Program-made: the position numbers and the translations under genes
The notes under the pieces: model-generated
What the model was told of the DNA's origin: nothing
Database searches by the model: none
The model's input: only the letters and a program-made list of their open reading frames with translations
Part shown: in pieces, positions 20,056 through 31,101 of the stretch
Numbering within the stretch: the stretch's first letter is position 1
Layout of the letters: the number at the start of each line of letters is the position of its first letter
Source of the DNA: Lactarius indigo
Lineage: Eukaryota; Basidiomycota; Agaricomycetes; Russulales; Russulaceae
Length of the DNA: 64,000 nucleotides
Direction of reading: 5' to 3'
Assembly: GCA_025766275.1 (NCBI GenBank)
Contig: JAFKAC010000007.1
Coordinates: 1,426,001-1,490,000, forward strand

Positions 20056-21304
20056 TCAATTTTGACCTTCTACCTCTATGTCCACCTCCTCGTCCATCGC
20101 CTCACCTCCACCCCGTGATACGGAGGAATCTTTTGATTTGTGCCATCGTCTTACTTTTCCTTTCAAGAGCGTCTCGATTTCCTCCATGGTTGTGCATTGT
20201 CCGAGCCTTGTGCGAAACTGGGGAAACCATGTGCGTCGCCGACTGCAGAGTATCACTCATAGTGCCGGATCGGTATCGCTAATACCCACCATTGGTGCTC
20301 CATGAAGTGTCTTATATGAGTCTGTACGGTTTTCAACGTGGCAGTGCCAGGGTACGTTCTGCACAGTTCCAGATACTCTAAGGATGCAGAAATAGGATCA
20401 GGAAGTGTACCATCGAAAAGGCTGCTCCAGATGTCAACGGTACATGTGTATATCGATCTGACGTCCACTCACTAGGGATTTCCCAGCAGAGTTTCACCCA
20501 CCATGATACCGCTTGTCCCAGTAAATTCCGCGTTTTGTGATACGTCGTCCCAGGTACGGACATTGCCATTACTGACGACCGGAACACCGATATTCTCGAC
20601 GAGGGCTTTCACCACCGACAGGTCAGCCGCTCCTTGCCTGCGCCGGCGTGCGGACGGGTGGCGTGCGTGCAACGCGAGAAAAGTTGCGCCTGACGCTTCG
20701 AGATTACTCGCGAGTGCGAGCGTCGATGACGCTGGGCTGCAGAGTCGTAGCTTGGCAGAGATAGGGACGCTCAGAGATCGCGATAATGATGAGACTTGTG
20801 GTATGTTTCAGCGGTGTCGGGAACGAAAATGCTCTTTTTGCGGGCGGGGCTTACCGATGTCCTGAACGAGGGGCCAGTCTTTCTTTGTTAATAAGTACGC
20901 TCCGAAGTGTTCCTCTCGAGCGATGTCTTGCGGACATCCGAGGTTCAGATCTATATCGCTTCGCACATACTTTCGTCAGAGTGACAAAGACATAGAGTGC
21001 CCCCAGCCAACGGACCGATGCCATCGCACAGATCCACGATCGTCTTTGCACCGCGAACGATCTCATCCTGGTCGTTGCCACACACTTGGACTATGACCGG
21101 TCCGGCGGAAGGTCGACCCAGTTCCAGAGCACGGCGGTGGAACGCGAGGTAGTCAGGATCTGAAAGGAGACGAGCCGGTTTGAGCATTTCGGTATACGTT
21201 AGCGTTGCCCCGTGCCGGTGGACGAGAGCGCGAAAAGGAGTGTCCGATTGGTTTACCATCGGCGCTGCGATGTAACTAAGGTCCAAGTTGAGTGAGGGCG
21301 CCAT
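20056..21304 (-). CDS. tRNA-dihydrouridine synthase, Dus1-like
   Basis: FMN enzyme reducing uridine to dihydrouridine in the tRNA D-loop. It starts MAPSLNLDLSYIAAPMV, then QSDTPFRALVHRHGATLTYT, VIVQVCGNDQDEIVRGA, and the catalytic-cysteine motif DLNLGCPQDIAREEHFGAYL. Next come VPISAKLRLC, the FMN/RNA-contact region ALHARHPSARRRRQGAADL, VPVVSNGNV and SGIMVGETLLGNP. A last exon (HQWW|FRTRLGQCTTMEEIETLL, intron starting gtattagcg) runs to the stop at 20056. The join just before DLNLGC is not clean and may hold a small indel. The gene is divergent from the methyltransferase at 21413 with 108 bases between starts. Its first ~170 bases recur three times downstream as truncated fragments. Confidence 0.87.
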
Positions 21305-21412
21305 GTTACTCGCGAAGGTGATGGGTGAACAGATGCACGCGACAGATATTCGGTCATTCGGGCCAGTGACCGTACAGCTTCCTATCTCTGAATCTTTCGT
21401 CGACGAATTAAA
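21305..21412. promoter_or_regulatory. Compact bidirectional promoter, Dus1 / methyltransferase
   Basis: Only 108 bases separate the two divergent ATGs. The stretch (with ACGCGAC and CCAGTGACCGT) recurs with small changes at about 28258-28392 and 30964-31101, and in part at about 26438-26515. The whole divergent promoter was therefore duplicated along with the genes. Confidence 0.65.
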
Positions 21413-22588
21413 ATGACGGCAGTCGTCCTTCCTCCAACCTCGCGCCTTCCCCCCATCAAGGCTCTCGGCACGGTACCCGTCGGACTGTTGCACGAAGCCA
21501 TCCAATATCTCCAGGCCATCTACAATCCAGAAATCCACGGCTCCCGGTGCGTCTCGCGCGGGGCTTGTCGGAGAGAACGACCCGCCCACAACACCGACAC
21601 TGACACCGGGCCGAGCGACACGACCTTGGACGCGACCGCATCTTGGGACACGGTCCGCGCCGATGCGTTCGAGCACGCGTACGCAATACGGTGGCTGACT
21701 GCGCTCATCGCGCAAGCGACTACCACCACCATCACCGCCCACTCAGACACGGGCGCCGTAGAGCCGCTCGTCCAGTCTGCAGCCGCGCTTCTGGCCATAT
21801 GCGCGGGCGCCGCCTCCGCAGGCACACGCACGCGCACATACGCGTTTGATGGGGGCGTGCGCGTGCAGCTCACAGACGTCGCGCTGCGGAACGACGACTT
21901 TGGGAGCGTCGGCGCACAGACGTGGGGGAGTGCGTGCGTGCTGGCGGAGATGATCGTGGAGGAGCCTGCGCGGTTCGGGTTGGATGGCGCGGTGCGCATA
22001 CTCGAGCTCGGTGCTGGTACGGGGCTTGTCAGCCTCACGATTGGAAAAATCCTCGAATCTCGCGGTCGTGCGGAGATCGTCGCGTCTGACTTTCACCCGC
22101 TCGCGCTGGAGAATCTCAGACGGAACATCGAAAATAACGACTGCCCCGACTCCTGCGGTTTACCGCTGGTGTCTGCACATTTTCTGGACTGGCAAGAGGC
22201 CGCAGACCCTGCGAACGCACTCGAGGCACCCTTTGATGTCCCTTTTGATGAAGTGTTTGGTGCGGATGTCGTTTATGAAGTCGAGCATGCCGCATGGATC
22301 AGCGCATGTCTCAGGCGACTTGTTCGTTTGACCGGTCGCTTTCATCTGGTGATACCAATTCGTGAGGGGTTCACACGCGAATCGACTGCGATCGAGGGTC
22401 TTTTTCCTCATGTGGATGACTTGCATCGGGTGGAGCCTACTTTGTGTATCACACAGAAAGAAAGCATCATATGTGAGGCAGGGCTGGATGGCGCAGCTGG
22501 AAGTAGGGGGGATGTAGAATATGCTCATTACACGATACAATGGACGAATGGCAGATATGGACAGCGGGTAGATTCACATGAGGAATGA
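21413..22588 (+). CDS. Methyltransf_16-family protein methyltransferase (FAM86/METTL21-like), intact copy 1
   Basis: An uninterrupted 391-codon frame without introns. It has the seven-beta-strand SAM-binding signature: motif I RILELGAGTGLVSLTIGKIL, the acidic post-I loop VASDFHPLALENLRRNI, and FDEVFGADVVYEVEHAAW, corresponding to the D-x-x-Y/F motif of Methyltransf_16 lysine methyltransferases. The N-terminal third (LLHEAIQYLQAIYNP) resembles the FAM86/EFM3 lead-in, and QTWGSACVLAEMI matches the conserved TWGSA segment. Expected role is lysine methylation of a protein such as an elongation factor; the substrate cannot be read from sequence. GC content is higher than in neighbours. Two broken paralogues follow at 28393 and 31102. 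Confidence 0.85.
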   Translation: MTAVVLPPTSRLPPIKALGTVPVGLLHEAIQYLQAIYNPEIHGSRCVSRGACRRERPAHNTDTDTGPSDTTLDATASWDTVRADAFEHAYAIRWLTALIAQATTTTITAHSDTGAVEPLVQSAAALLAICAGAASAGTRTRTYAFDGGVRVQLTDVALRNDDFGSVGAQTWGSACVLAEMIVEEPARFGLDGAVRILELGAGTGLVSLTIGKILESRGRAEIVASDFHPLALENLRRNIENNDCPDSCGLPLVSAHFLDWQEAADPANALEAPFDVPFDEVFGADVVYEVEHAAWISACLRRLVRLTGRFHLVIPIREGFTRESTAIEGLFPHVDDLHRVEPTLCITQKESIICEAGLDGAAGSRGDVEYAHYTIQWTNGRYGQRVDSHEE

Positions 22589-23568
22589 TCAAGTCTAGGA
22601 AAACATGTAATTTCTGTACTAGCGCACGCAAAAAGAAACGAAGAAGATATAACGATTGGGAAGACCACGAAGTCAAAGGACTCGCAGAAGCCGGGGAAGG
22701 GAGGTGAAGTAAGTATGGCAAGCGGAAACCTATTAGTGGGGACCAAAATACTTTGCTAGAAAGACAAGGATGAAAGGTTCAATTCATCTGAAATGCCCCC
22801 TTTAGCTCGAGCTCTGTCACGGTTCTTGTTCTTGTCTTCGATGCCCCTGCTGCAACTTGAAGTCGAGAAGAGATATAAGGCGGAAAGGCGATCTGCCTGG
22901 AACGTCGAACATCGCACAACGCCCTCCTTCCCCGCCAACTCGACTCGGCCAAACTCAAACGATCACGGCTGACTGATGTTTCGCGCCTATGTGGGCACGA
23001 CCCTCACTGCGGGGAGGACATCGCAGGTAAGTCGGCGCTAGGGAAGGCGGTTGCACATGTAAAACGGTCCGAGGGTGCGTATATCCCATTCCCTAATAAT
23101 TGTTAACCGGCCAACCGCCGCTGTCTGCCGCGACAGGGCGAAGGGAGATGAGCACTGCTGGGTCTGGTGACGTTGGAGTCGCGTTGATGAAACATGTTAG
23201 TGAGTCAGCATGACGTCTTCGATAACCAGTGGCTCACCTCCAGTGGAAGAGAACAATGATACGATCACAGGTTGAAATGGCATTTGACCAGCGCACGCAG
23301 GGTCTCAGACTCGTTAGGGCCAGATTATGTGATAGTAACGGACCTATTAACGCAAGCCTAAATGACAAGTAGACGATGCGGTTTCCAAAAAAGCTTTGGC
23401 CTAGCTTGACCCGCGGACTCCAGCCTGACCCCCGCGGACTGACTATGACCCCTCTGACCTCCACTCTGGTCGATCCGTACAACGCTGGGTCCAACAGTGG
23501 TCCAGCTGCGTTCATATTCACTCACAATCACATGGATTCACTCAGCACTCACTTACTCACAAACCGTC
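22589..23568. repeat. Spacer of the amplified unit, also present downstream
   Basis: Non-coding spacer between methyltransferase 1 and hydrolase A. Blocks of it recur: about 22980-23210 matches about 32805-33035 and, in part, 28980-29100. The stretch 22590-22970 matches about 32116-32760 once the insertion at 32149-32337 is set aside. It includes the hydrolase promoter side with TCACATGGATTCACTCA. Confidence 0.7.
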
Positions 23569-24923
23569 ATGACTGCCAGCCAGGACGCATCTCAGCAGCA
23601 ATGGCTAACTATTCACGACCCAGCCACCTGCACTCGCAAGGGTCTCTGCCCTGTGGTGAAATCGACAGGCCAGGGCCCGCCTCTGGAAAGTCATTCTCTA
23701 TACTTTGAACAGCATGGCACGGGGCCTATCAAAGTAGTCTTTATCACAGGGCGAGCGTCATGTCCCAATCCCTCTTATCACAATTAATATGAAGGCTCTA
23801 CAGACTAAACGATAGCTTAAATTCAGTGGCCGGACAAGTGAAATACTTTGGTCGGCTACCGCAATACTCTGTCCTCCTTTTCGATAACAGAGGCACTGGA
23901 AACAGCGACACTCCAAAGGGGCCGTACTCGTCTGTACTTTTATCGTCTGCCCCGTTTGATCGAGGTTGACGACCTGCTTCCTTGTCGCTTAATTTCTCAA
24001 AAACTCCAGGACGAGTGCAATGGCGGAAGATGTCATTATACTGCTCGATTTCATCGGCTGGACCGAGAGCCGTAGTCTCCATATTGTTGGACTATCGCTC
24101 GGCGGTATGATTGCGCAGGGTGCGTTAGTGATCCAAATACATGTTATTTCTGATATCATTGAATCGTCCACAGAGCTAGCCTATCGTATTCCTGAGAGAA
24201 TTGTTTCTCTGGGCCTTGTGGTGACGACAGCCGGAGGTCTCCCTATATTCAATATTCCTCCGGTACGTCGAATTGAGACTTACTTTAAGGGAGACTGAAC
24301 TGGAATTGTGAGTAGTGGTTCGGATTGCAGACTATTCTGAGGTATATGGAACAAGGTAGCGTACATGACGGACATCTAAAAATGAACTAGGTTGCCATTC
24401 ATCAAGGACCCTAAGAGGCGTAGTCCCCTCATTGTGGAGAGCTGTTTCGGCTCTTCGTGGTTGGATGCGAAATCCGAAAATGACCCTGAAGGCAGGACAA
24501 ACCGTGAAGTTCAAATCATGGTGCGTGCTCAGTTAAGTGAGGTCCATCGTCGTGTTGATGCCTCGCAAGTATCATGATGAACGCGGTGCCGTAACACGCG
24601 TCCAAAAGCCCCTCGGGCTTGTCTCACAGATGTGGGCGGCGTTAACACACCATGTAGAAGCCGAGCGTCTCGCACAGATATCCAAATCCATCCCCAAGGT
24701 ATTGATCCTGACCGGAGATCAGGACCATGCAGTGAGGCCATCAAATTCGGCGTATTTGAGTAAGCACATGCCCGAGGCAGAGTACGTGGTGTGGAAGGAA
24801 GCGGGACATGCTGTGCAATTGCAACACACAGAGAGATTCAATGCGCTCTTGGAACGAGTTTTTTTTGAGGGCCTGGCGAAGGTAAGTAGATCCTTGTGGA
24901 TCACGTTATTTGCTGTGATATGA
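23569..24923 (+). CDS. Alpha/beta-hydrolase, copy A (intact exon chain)
   Basis: Serine hydrolase-fold protein of unknown substrate, probably cytosolic. Exon 1 starts MTASQDASQQQWLTIHDPAT and contains LYFEQHGTGPIKVVFITG. Exon 2 gives LPQYSVLLFDNRGTGNSDTP (oxyanion-hole side). Exon 3 has the nucleophile elbow in HIVGLSLGGMIAQ. Exon 4 is LAYRIPERIVSLGLVVTTAG, ending IFNIPP. An 11-base micro-exon (24331-24341) links to LPFIKDPKRRS, ending REVQIM. A 49-base intron follows, then YHDERGAV and LVSQMWAALTHHVEAERL. The catalytic Asp is in LILTGDQDH and the His in GHAVQLQH. Exon 1 joins exon 2 through an intron with a GC donor at 23751. All joins keep frame. Size is about 290 residues. Confidence 0.75.
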
Positions 24924-24981
24924 AATTCCCACAGTGATGTTGCGTGCGCTGTTAGTTTCTTCGGGTAGTGGAAATGTATGC

Positions 24982-25150
24982 GATGGAACGCGACAAGGAA
25001 TGCGAGGTAGTCAGGATCCTAAAGAAGACGAGACAGTTTGAGCGTTTTAGTGTACGTTAGCGTTGCCTAGTGCTAGTAGACGAGAATGTCCGATTGTTTT
25101 ACCATTGGCGCTGCGATGTAACTGAGGCCCGAGTTGATTGAGGTCGCCAT
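24982..25150 (-). pseudogene. Truncated Dus1 5' fragment (unit 2)
   Basis: The stretch aligns by eye with 21131-21304, ending at a CAT in the position of the Dus1 start codon. It keeps only the first ~55 codons' worth of sequence, with indels. It cannot encode a functional enzyme and marks the boundary of an amplified unit. Confidence 0.75.
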
Positions 25151-25491
25151 TTAGTACCTGCGACGATGGTAAGAATCTGGTGAATCGTAAACATGGACAC
25201 ATTGAATCTTGTTACATAACAGTACCCAATTGTTGCAAATTGGCCCCATCATGTGGGTCGTGCTTCACTTGGCTAGAGCACGATGATTTGTTCGATTGTT
25301 CTGTTCAATGAGTCGTAGCTCTTGTTAGGAATGATGCGGTTCGAAATGCAACTTGATGAGAGTGCTTTTGATAGCCTCAGCCATTTCTCTAGTCGTCACA
25401 AATTTGTTGTTGCGGAAGTCTGAAGACACCGAGGGGTACTCCACCGCTCAATATTCAAACTCAATCCTGTCTAGGCCTAGGCGCAGATATG

Positions 25492-26246
25492 TTACAGGCC
25501 ATTTCTAATCTCGTCGTCAATGACTTCTCCAGTGTCAACATATATCCTATAAGGGCTGTCAGGTGAAGTCAGAACATCGTCGACGGTTTTTAGCGAATGA
25601 ACCTTCTTTTCTCGAAAACATTCTCTCCAAATAGCAAATTCCTGTTTGAACCCTCCGCAACAATCGAATGGCGACAATCCTGGGCCGACACCGTGATCAC
25701 TAGTCCTTGAACCTTTGTCAGAATTTCAATGGCTTTGTCAAAGTCCTTCTCCAACAGTGTACCCGGAGGCTTTGAAATCTGAATCTGAAGTTTTCCCGTC
25801 TCGGATTAATTAAATGAATTTACCGTAATTGCAATTGTTACTCTCATGTGGTTCACAGCCCCCTCTGGTTCATTAGCTGGATTCAACGCCCACGTGGCCT
25901 TTCCAGAAGCCGAGGTGGAGATACCGTAAGGCTGTTGTGAGACATTGACGAGAGAATATTCAACATCCGTCCAAATGAAGGGCCTCGGACGACAGACGAA
26001 AGGGTTGCTTGCTTATAATCGTCGGCGATCCAGTGCTACAAGTTCAGAGAATTTGTAAAATACGCTGAGATCGTGTCCGATGCTCGCCGTTCATCACTAC
26101 AAGAAAAGGGTGAGTTATAGCGTATTACAGTGACTGAGGACCGACTGAACTTACTCTTTGCAAACACCTGACAGCACTATCCATCCCAAAGAATTATGTG
26201 CAGTATTCACACATGTCTTGTAATCGTACGCAGTAACTGTAAACAT
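25492..26246 (-). CDS. Unrecognised protein gene inserted in unit 2
   Basis: I do not recognise the family. The minus strand has several protein-like exons: MFTVTAYDYKTCVNTAHNSL followed by GWIVLSGVC, then after a GTAAGT...TAG intron DERRASDTISAYFTNSLNL. A later segment reads NPFVCRPRPFIWTDVEYSLV and ATWALNPANEPEGAVNHMRV. A 39-base intron-like gap precedes IQISKPPGTLLEKDFDKAIE, and the last part is CCGGFKQEFAIWRECFREKK then TVDDVLTSPDSPYRIYVDTG, stop at 25492. One frame change is needed near GLVITVS. Exon joins around 26040 are unclear. There is no signal peptide or TM segment. It sits where the other units have only promoter DNA, so it is probably an insertion, and may be a decaying copy of a gene elsewhere. 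Confidence 0.45.
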
Positions 26247-26758
26247 TGGAGGGAAACATGAATATTGCCTATGTCGCAGTCTCCTTACAAAAACGGCTTC
26301 ATGGTGGGGGACACACATTCAACGGACACAATAACAACCTCACTCACGTTTTCTCCTTTCTCCCATGAAATTCAATTCCCAAAAACGAAACCAAAAAACC
26401 AGACAAGATCACTGTCGACGGAGTCGACACCTACTATAGTGGTGGATGGGCAGAACGGAACGACAGATACACGCGACAAATATTCCTGGTCAGCCCGGAC
26501 CAGTGCACTGGTGACGATTGTCATGAAAACCGCTGTAAATGACAACTTGAAGTTGACAAGTAGACGATGCGATTGCCAAAAAAGCCTTGACCACCGCCAC
26601 GGACTTCGGCCCGGGCTGACTATAAGTATATGACCCCTCTGACCTCCAGTCTGGTCTACCCGAACAACACTGGATTCAGCAGTGGTCCTGCTTTGTTCAT
26701 ATCTATTCACAATCACATGGATTCACTCAGTATTCCACTCACTCACTCACAAACCGTC

Positions 26759-28047
26759 ATGACTGCCGGCCAGGACGCACCTCAGCAGCAATGGCTTACT
26801 ATTCACGACCCAGCCAGCCTGCACTCGCAAGGGTCTCTGCCCTGTGGTGAAATCGACAAGGCCAGGGCCCGTCCTCTGGAAAGTCACTCTCTGTACTTTG
26901 AACAGCATGGCACGGGGCCTATCAGAGTGGTCTTCATCATAGGGTGAGCATCTTGTCCCGATCCTTCTTATCACAATTAATAGGAAGGCTCTACAGACTA
27001 AATGATAGTTTGAACTCATGGGCTGCACAAGTGAAACACTTTGGTCGGCTCCCGCAATACTCCATTCTTGTCTTCGATAATAGAGGCGCAGGGAACAGCG
27101 ACACTCCAATGGGGCCGTACTCGTCTGTCCTTTTATCATCTGCCTCATTCGATCGAGGCTTCCGACCTGCTTCCCTTCAGGACGAGTGCAATGGCGGAAG
27201 ATGTCATTATACTGCTCGATTTCATCGGCTGGACCGAGAGCCGTAGTCTCCATATTGTTGGACTATCGCTCGGCGGTATGATTGCGCAAGGTGCGTTAGT
27301 GATCCAAATACGTCCTAGTTCTGATATCATTGGATCGTCCACAGAGCTAGCCTATCGTATTCCTATGAGAATTGTTTCTCTGAGCCTTGCGGTGACGACA
27401 GCCGGAGGTCTCCCTATATTCAATATTCCTCCGGTACGTCGAATTGAGACTTACTTTAAGGGAGACTTGAACTGGAATTGTGAGTAGTGGTTCGGATTGC
27501 AGACTATCCTGAGGTATATTGGAACAAGGTAGCGTACATAACAGACATCTAAAAATGAAGTTAGGTTGCCATTCATCAAGGACCAAAAGAGTCGTACTCT
27601 CACCATTCTGGGAGTTAGTTTCACCTCTTCGTGGTTGGATGCGAGAGCCGAGAATGGTCATGAAGGCAGGACAAACCGTGAAGTTCAAATCCTGGTGCGT
27701 GCTCAGTTAAGTGAGGTCCATCGTCGTGCTGATACCTTGCAAGCATCATAATGAACGCGCGGCCGTGACACGCACCCCAAAGCCCATCGGGCTTGTCTCA
27801 CAGATGTGGGCGGCGTTAACGCACCATGTAGAAGCCGAGCGTCTCGCACAGATATCCAAATCCATCCCCAAGGTATTGATCCTGACCGGAGATCAGGACC
27901 TATGTAGTAAGGCCATCAAATTCGGCATATTTGAGTGAGAACATGCCTGAGGCAGAGTACGTGGTGTGGAAGGACACGGGACATGCTGTGAATCACCTAG
28001 AGAGATTCAATACGCTCTTGGAACGAGTTTTCCTTGGGACCGGGTAA
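26759..28047 (+). CDS. Alpha/beta-hydrolase, copy B (one frameshift)
   Basis: Paralogue of copy A with the same seven-exon plan and a normal GT donor for intron 1 (26944). Motifs are LVFDNRGAGNSDTPMGPYS, HIVGLSLGGMIAQ, micro-exon 27503-27513, LPFIKDQKSRT, REVQIL joined to HHNERAAV, LILTGDQD and GHAVNHLERF. Within exon 1 the frame shifts by +1 at about 26814 and returns with two further surplus bases near 26857 and 26872, replacing about 19 residues (SLHSQGSLPCGEIDKARARP). A surplus T at 27901, just after the catalytic Asp codon, breaks the frame before HVVRPSNSAYLS. The tail is shortened (RVFLGTG). It is either a young pseudogene or a functional copy with a sequence error. Confidence 0.6.
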
Positions 28048-28120
28048 GAGTAGATAGATCCTAATAGAACCGTTATTTGAAATTCCCACGGTGATGAGGC
28101 GCTATTAGTTTCTTCGAGCG

Positions 28121-28239
28121 GTGGAACGCGAGGTTGGCATTGCCCCGCGCCTGGTGGTCGAGAAGTGCGAAATGGAGTGTCCTGATTGGTTTCCTATCGG
28201 CACTGTAACTGATAGTCCAAGTTGAGTGAGGTTCGCCAT
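28121..28239 (-). pseudogene. Truncated Dus1 5' fragment (unit 3)
   Basis: About 119 bases align with the Dus1 5' end from the shared breakpoint sequence GTGGAACGCGAGGT to the start-codon CAT. There is an internal deletion of about 50 bases relative to 21131-21304. It is non-functional. Confidence 0.7.
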
Positions 28240-28392
28240 TTACCTACGACGACGGTAATGGCGGATGGCAGAGACGGAACAGATCCATGCGACCAATCAC
28301 CCAGGCCAGTGACCGTGCACGATGTCTCGTCTCTAGTTCTTTCCCAGCACCGGAAACCACTGTAATACTGATGACTTCGTCAACGAATCGAA

Positions 28393-28979
28393 ATGACGGC
28401 AGTCGTTATTCTTCCACCTCGCGGCTTCGGCGCCTGTGCGCGTCGGGTTGTTGCACGAAGCCATCTGATATCTTCAGGTCATCTGCAACCTAGAAATCTA
28501 CAGTTCCCGGCGCGTGACACGTGTCGAAGAGGAGGAACCCGCCCACAACACCGACACTGGGCCGAGTGGTGACACGACCATGTCCTTGGGAAGCGGTCCG
28601 TGCCGATGCGTTCGAGCACGCGTATGCAATGAGGTGTCCGACCGCGCTCATCGCACAAGCCACTACCACCACCGCCCTCTCAGACGTGGACACCGTAGAA
28701 CCGCTCGTCGAGTCCACAGCCGCGCTCCTGGCCATTCGCGCGGGTGCCGTCCTCTGCACGCAGGCACACGCGTACATACGCATTCAGCAGGCGGCGTGCG
28801 CATGCGGTTCATTATCGTGGAGGAGCCGGCGTGGTTCGAGTTGGGTGGCCGTGCACCCGAGGCGGCGGCGGCAATGGTGCGCGTGCTCGAGCTCGGTGCT
28901 GGGACGGGGCCCTGTCAGCCTCACGATTGGCAAAATCCTCGAATCAGCGTGGTCGTGTGGAGATCGTCGCGTCTGACTT
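28393..28979 (+). pseudogene. Methyltransferase copy 2, truncated
   Basis: It aligns with 21413-22090 from the ATG through the SAM motif region (VRVLELGAGTG equivalent at about 28880). It carries several frameshifts and a loss of the segment around the TWGSA block. At about 28979 the coding similarity stops at the codons for VASD and the sequence jumps directly into spacer (TGCAAAACGGTCTG). The C-terminal half is therefore deleted and it cannot make an active enzyme. Confidence 0.8.
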
Positions 28980-29378
28980 ATGCAAAACGGTCTGCGTGAG
29001 CGTATGCCTCATTCCCTGAGAATTGTTAGCCAGCCCATCGCCGCTGTCCGCTGGGACCGGGGTGAGGAGAGGTGAGCACGGCTGGATCTGGTGGCGCTGG
29101 AAGTCAGCTCCCGGCAAGAAGGACACGTGCACCAGGGGGCAAAGTTGCTGTTCATTGTTCTCTTCCACGGGAAGCGAACCACTTTGTCTTTGGACGGACC
29201 CACATTAATGACCAAGCATACGATGAGATTTCCAAAAAAGGTCATGTGACCTCATTGACCCGTTCTCTGATTTCTGACCCGAACAACATTGCGTCCAGCA
29301 GTAGCAGCGCTGCGGCTTCGTTCATGTCCATTCACAATCACATGGATTCACTCAGTACTTACTCACTCGCAAACTGTC

Positions 29379-30710
29379 ATGACTACCGGCCAGGACGCAC
29401 CTCAGCAGCAATGGCCAACTATTCACGACCCAGCCAGCCTGCACTCGCAAGGGTCTCTGCCCTATGGTGAAATCGACAGGCCAGGGCCCTGCCTCTGGAG
29501 AGTCACTCTCTGTACTTTGAACAGCATGGCACAGGGTCTATCAGAGTAGTCTTCATCATGGGGTGGGCGTCATGTCCAGATCCTTCTTATCACAATTAAC
29601 ACGATGAGTCTACAGAATAAGTGATAGCTTAAACTCATGGGCTGGACAAGTGAAACATTTTAGTCGGCTCCCGCAATACTCCATTCTTGTCTTCGACCAT
29701 AGAGGCACTGGGAACAGCGACACTCCAATGGGGCCGTACTCGTCCGTATTTTTATCGTCCGCCCCATTCCATCGAGGCTGACGACCTGCTTTCTCCTTGT
29801 GTAATTTACTAAAACTTCAGGACGAGTGCAATGGCGGAAGATGTCACTATACTGCTCGATTTCATAGGTTGGACCGAGAGCCGTAGCGTCCATATTGTTG
29901 GACTATCACTGGGCGGTATGATTGCGCAAGGTGCGTTAGTGACCCAAGTCTGTCTCAGTTCTGACATTGTTCGATCGTTCACAGAGCTAGCCTATCGCAT
30001 TCCCGAGAGATTTATTTCTCTGATTTTGGCGGTGACGACAGCCGGAGGTCTCCCTATATTCAACATTCCTCCGGTACGTCGAACTGAGACTTGTTTTAAG
30101 GGAGACTGAATTGAAATTGTGAGTAGTGGTTCGGATTGAAGGGTATCCTAAGGTATAATACAACGAGGTAGCGTGCATGACAGACATCTAAAAATGAGCT
30201 AGGTTGCAATTCGTCAAGGACCAAAAGAAGCGTACTTCCATCAGTGTGGAGATGAGTTTTGCCTCTTCGTGGTTTGATGCGAGAGCCGAGGACGATCCTG
30301 AGGGCAGGACAAACCGTGAAGTTCAAATCATGGTGCGTGCTCAGTTAAGTGAGGTCGACTGTCGTGTTGAACCTCGCAAGCTATATGATGAACGCGCAGC
30401 CATGACACGCACCCCAAACCCCCTCGGAGTCGTCTCGCAGATGTGGGCGGGATTGACGCACCATGTGGAAGCCGAGCGTCTCGCACAGATATCCAAATCC
30501 ATTCCTAAGGTGTTGATCTTGACCGGAGATCAGGATCATTTAGTGAAGCCATCAAATTCGGTGTATTTAAGTAAGCACATGCCCGAGGCAGAGTACGTGG
30601 TATGGAAGGAAACGGGACATGCTGTGCATATGCAACACGTAGAGAGATTCAATGCGCTCTTGGAACGAGTTTTCCTTGAGGGCCGGGCAAGGTTGGATAG
30701 ATCATCATAG
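29379..30710 (+). pseudogene. Alpha/beta-hydrolase, copy C (exon 1 frame disrupted)
   Basis: The downstream exons are intact: HIVGLSLGGMIAQ, micro-exon 30142-30152, LQFVKDQKKRTSISVEMSFA, REVQIM joined to LYDERAAM, LILTGDQDHLVKPSNSVYLS, and GHAVHMQHVERF ending LEGRARLDRSS. Exon 1 (MTTGQDAPQQQWPTIHDPA) has one surplus base shared with copy B and another T at 29490, so LYFEQHG is out of frame. No compensating change was seen. If both surplus bases are sequence errors the gene is functional; otherwise it is a recent pseudogene. Confidence 0.6.
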
Positions 30711-30782
30711 ATCACATTTGTTATGATATGAAATTCACACGATCATGACGCGAGGCGCTGTTTAAGTTAGTTTCTTCAGGTA

Positions 30783-30942
30783 GTGGAACGCGAGGTAGTT
30801 GGATCCAAAAGCAGACGAGCCGGTCTGAGACATATCATGTCGGCATTGCTACATGCCGGTGGACGAGAGCGCGAAACTGGGTGTCCGAGTGGTTTACCAT
30901 CGGCACCGTGTAGCTGAGGTCTAAGTTGAGTGAGATCGCCAT
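30783..30942 (-). pseudogene. Truncated Dus1 5' fragment (unit 4)
   Basis: This 160-base segment matches Dus1 from the shared internal breakpoint to the start codon position, with scattered changes and small indels. It is a non-functional unit boundary marker. Confidence 0.75.
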
Positions 30943-31101
30943 TTCACAGTCCCTGAAATGATGATGGTAATGGTGGATGGCAGAAACGGAATAGATTCAC
31001 GCGACAAATCACTAGTGCCGGTGAATGTACGCGGTGTCTCGCCTCTAGTTCTTTCCCAGTACCGTGTAACCACTACTGGCGACCTCATCGACGGAACCGA
31101 A

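Noticed and set aside
21520..22038. Long minus-strand frames opposite the methyltransferase
   Set aside because: Shadow frames caused by high GC content; the plus frame has the SAM-binding motifs.
24290..24400. Stops between IFNIPP and LPFIKD first taken as proof that the hydrolases are pseudogenes
   Set aside because: The 11-base micro-exon and two GT-AG introns remove the conflict in copies A, B, C and E.
24520..24590. Apparent frameshift after REVQIM in the hydrolases
   Set aside because: Explained by a 48-50 base GTGCGT...CAAG intron present in all copies.
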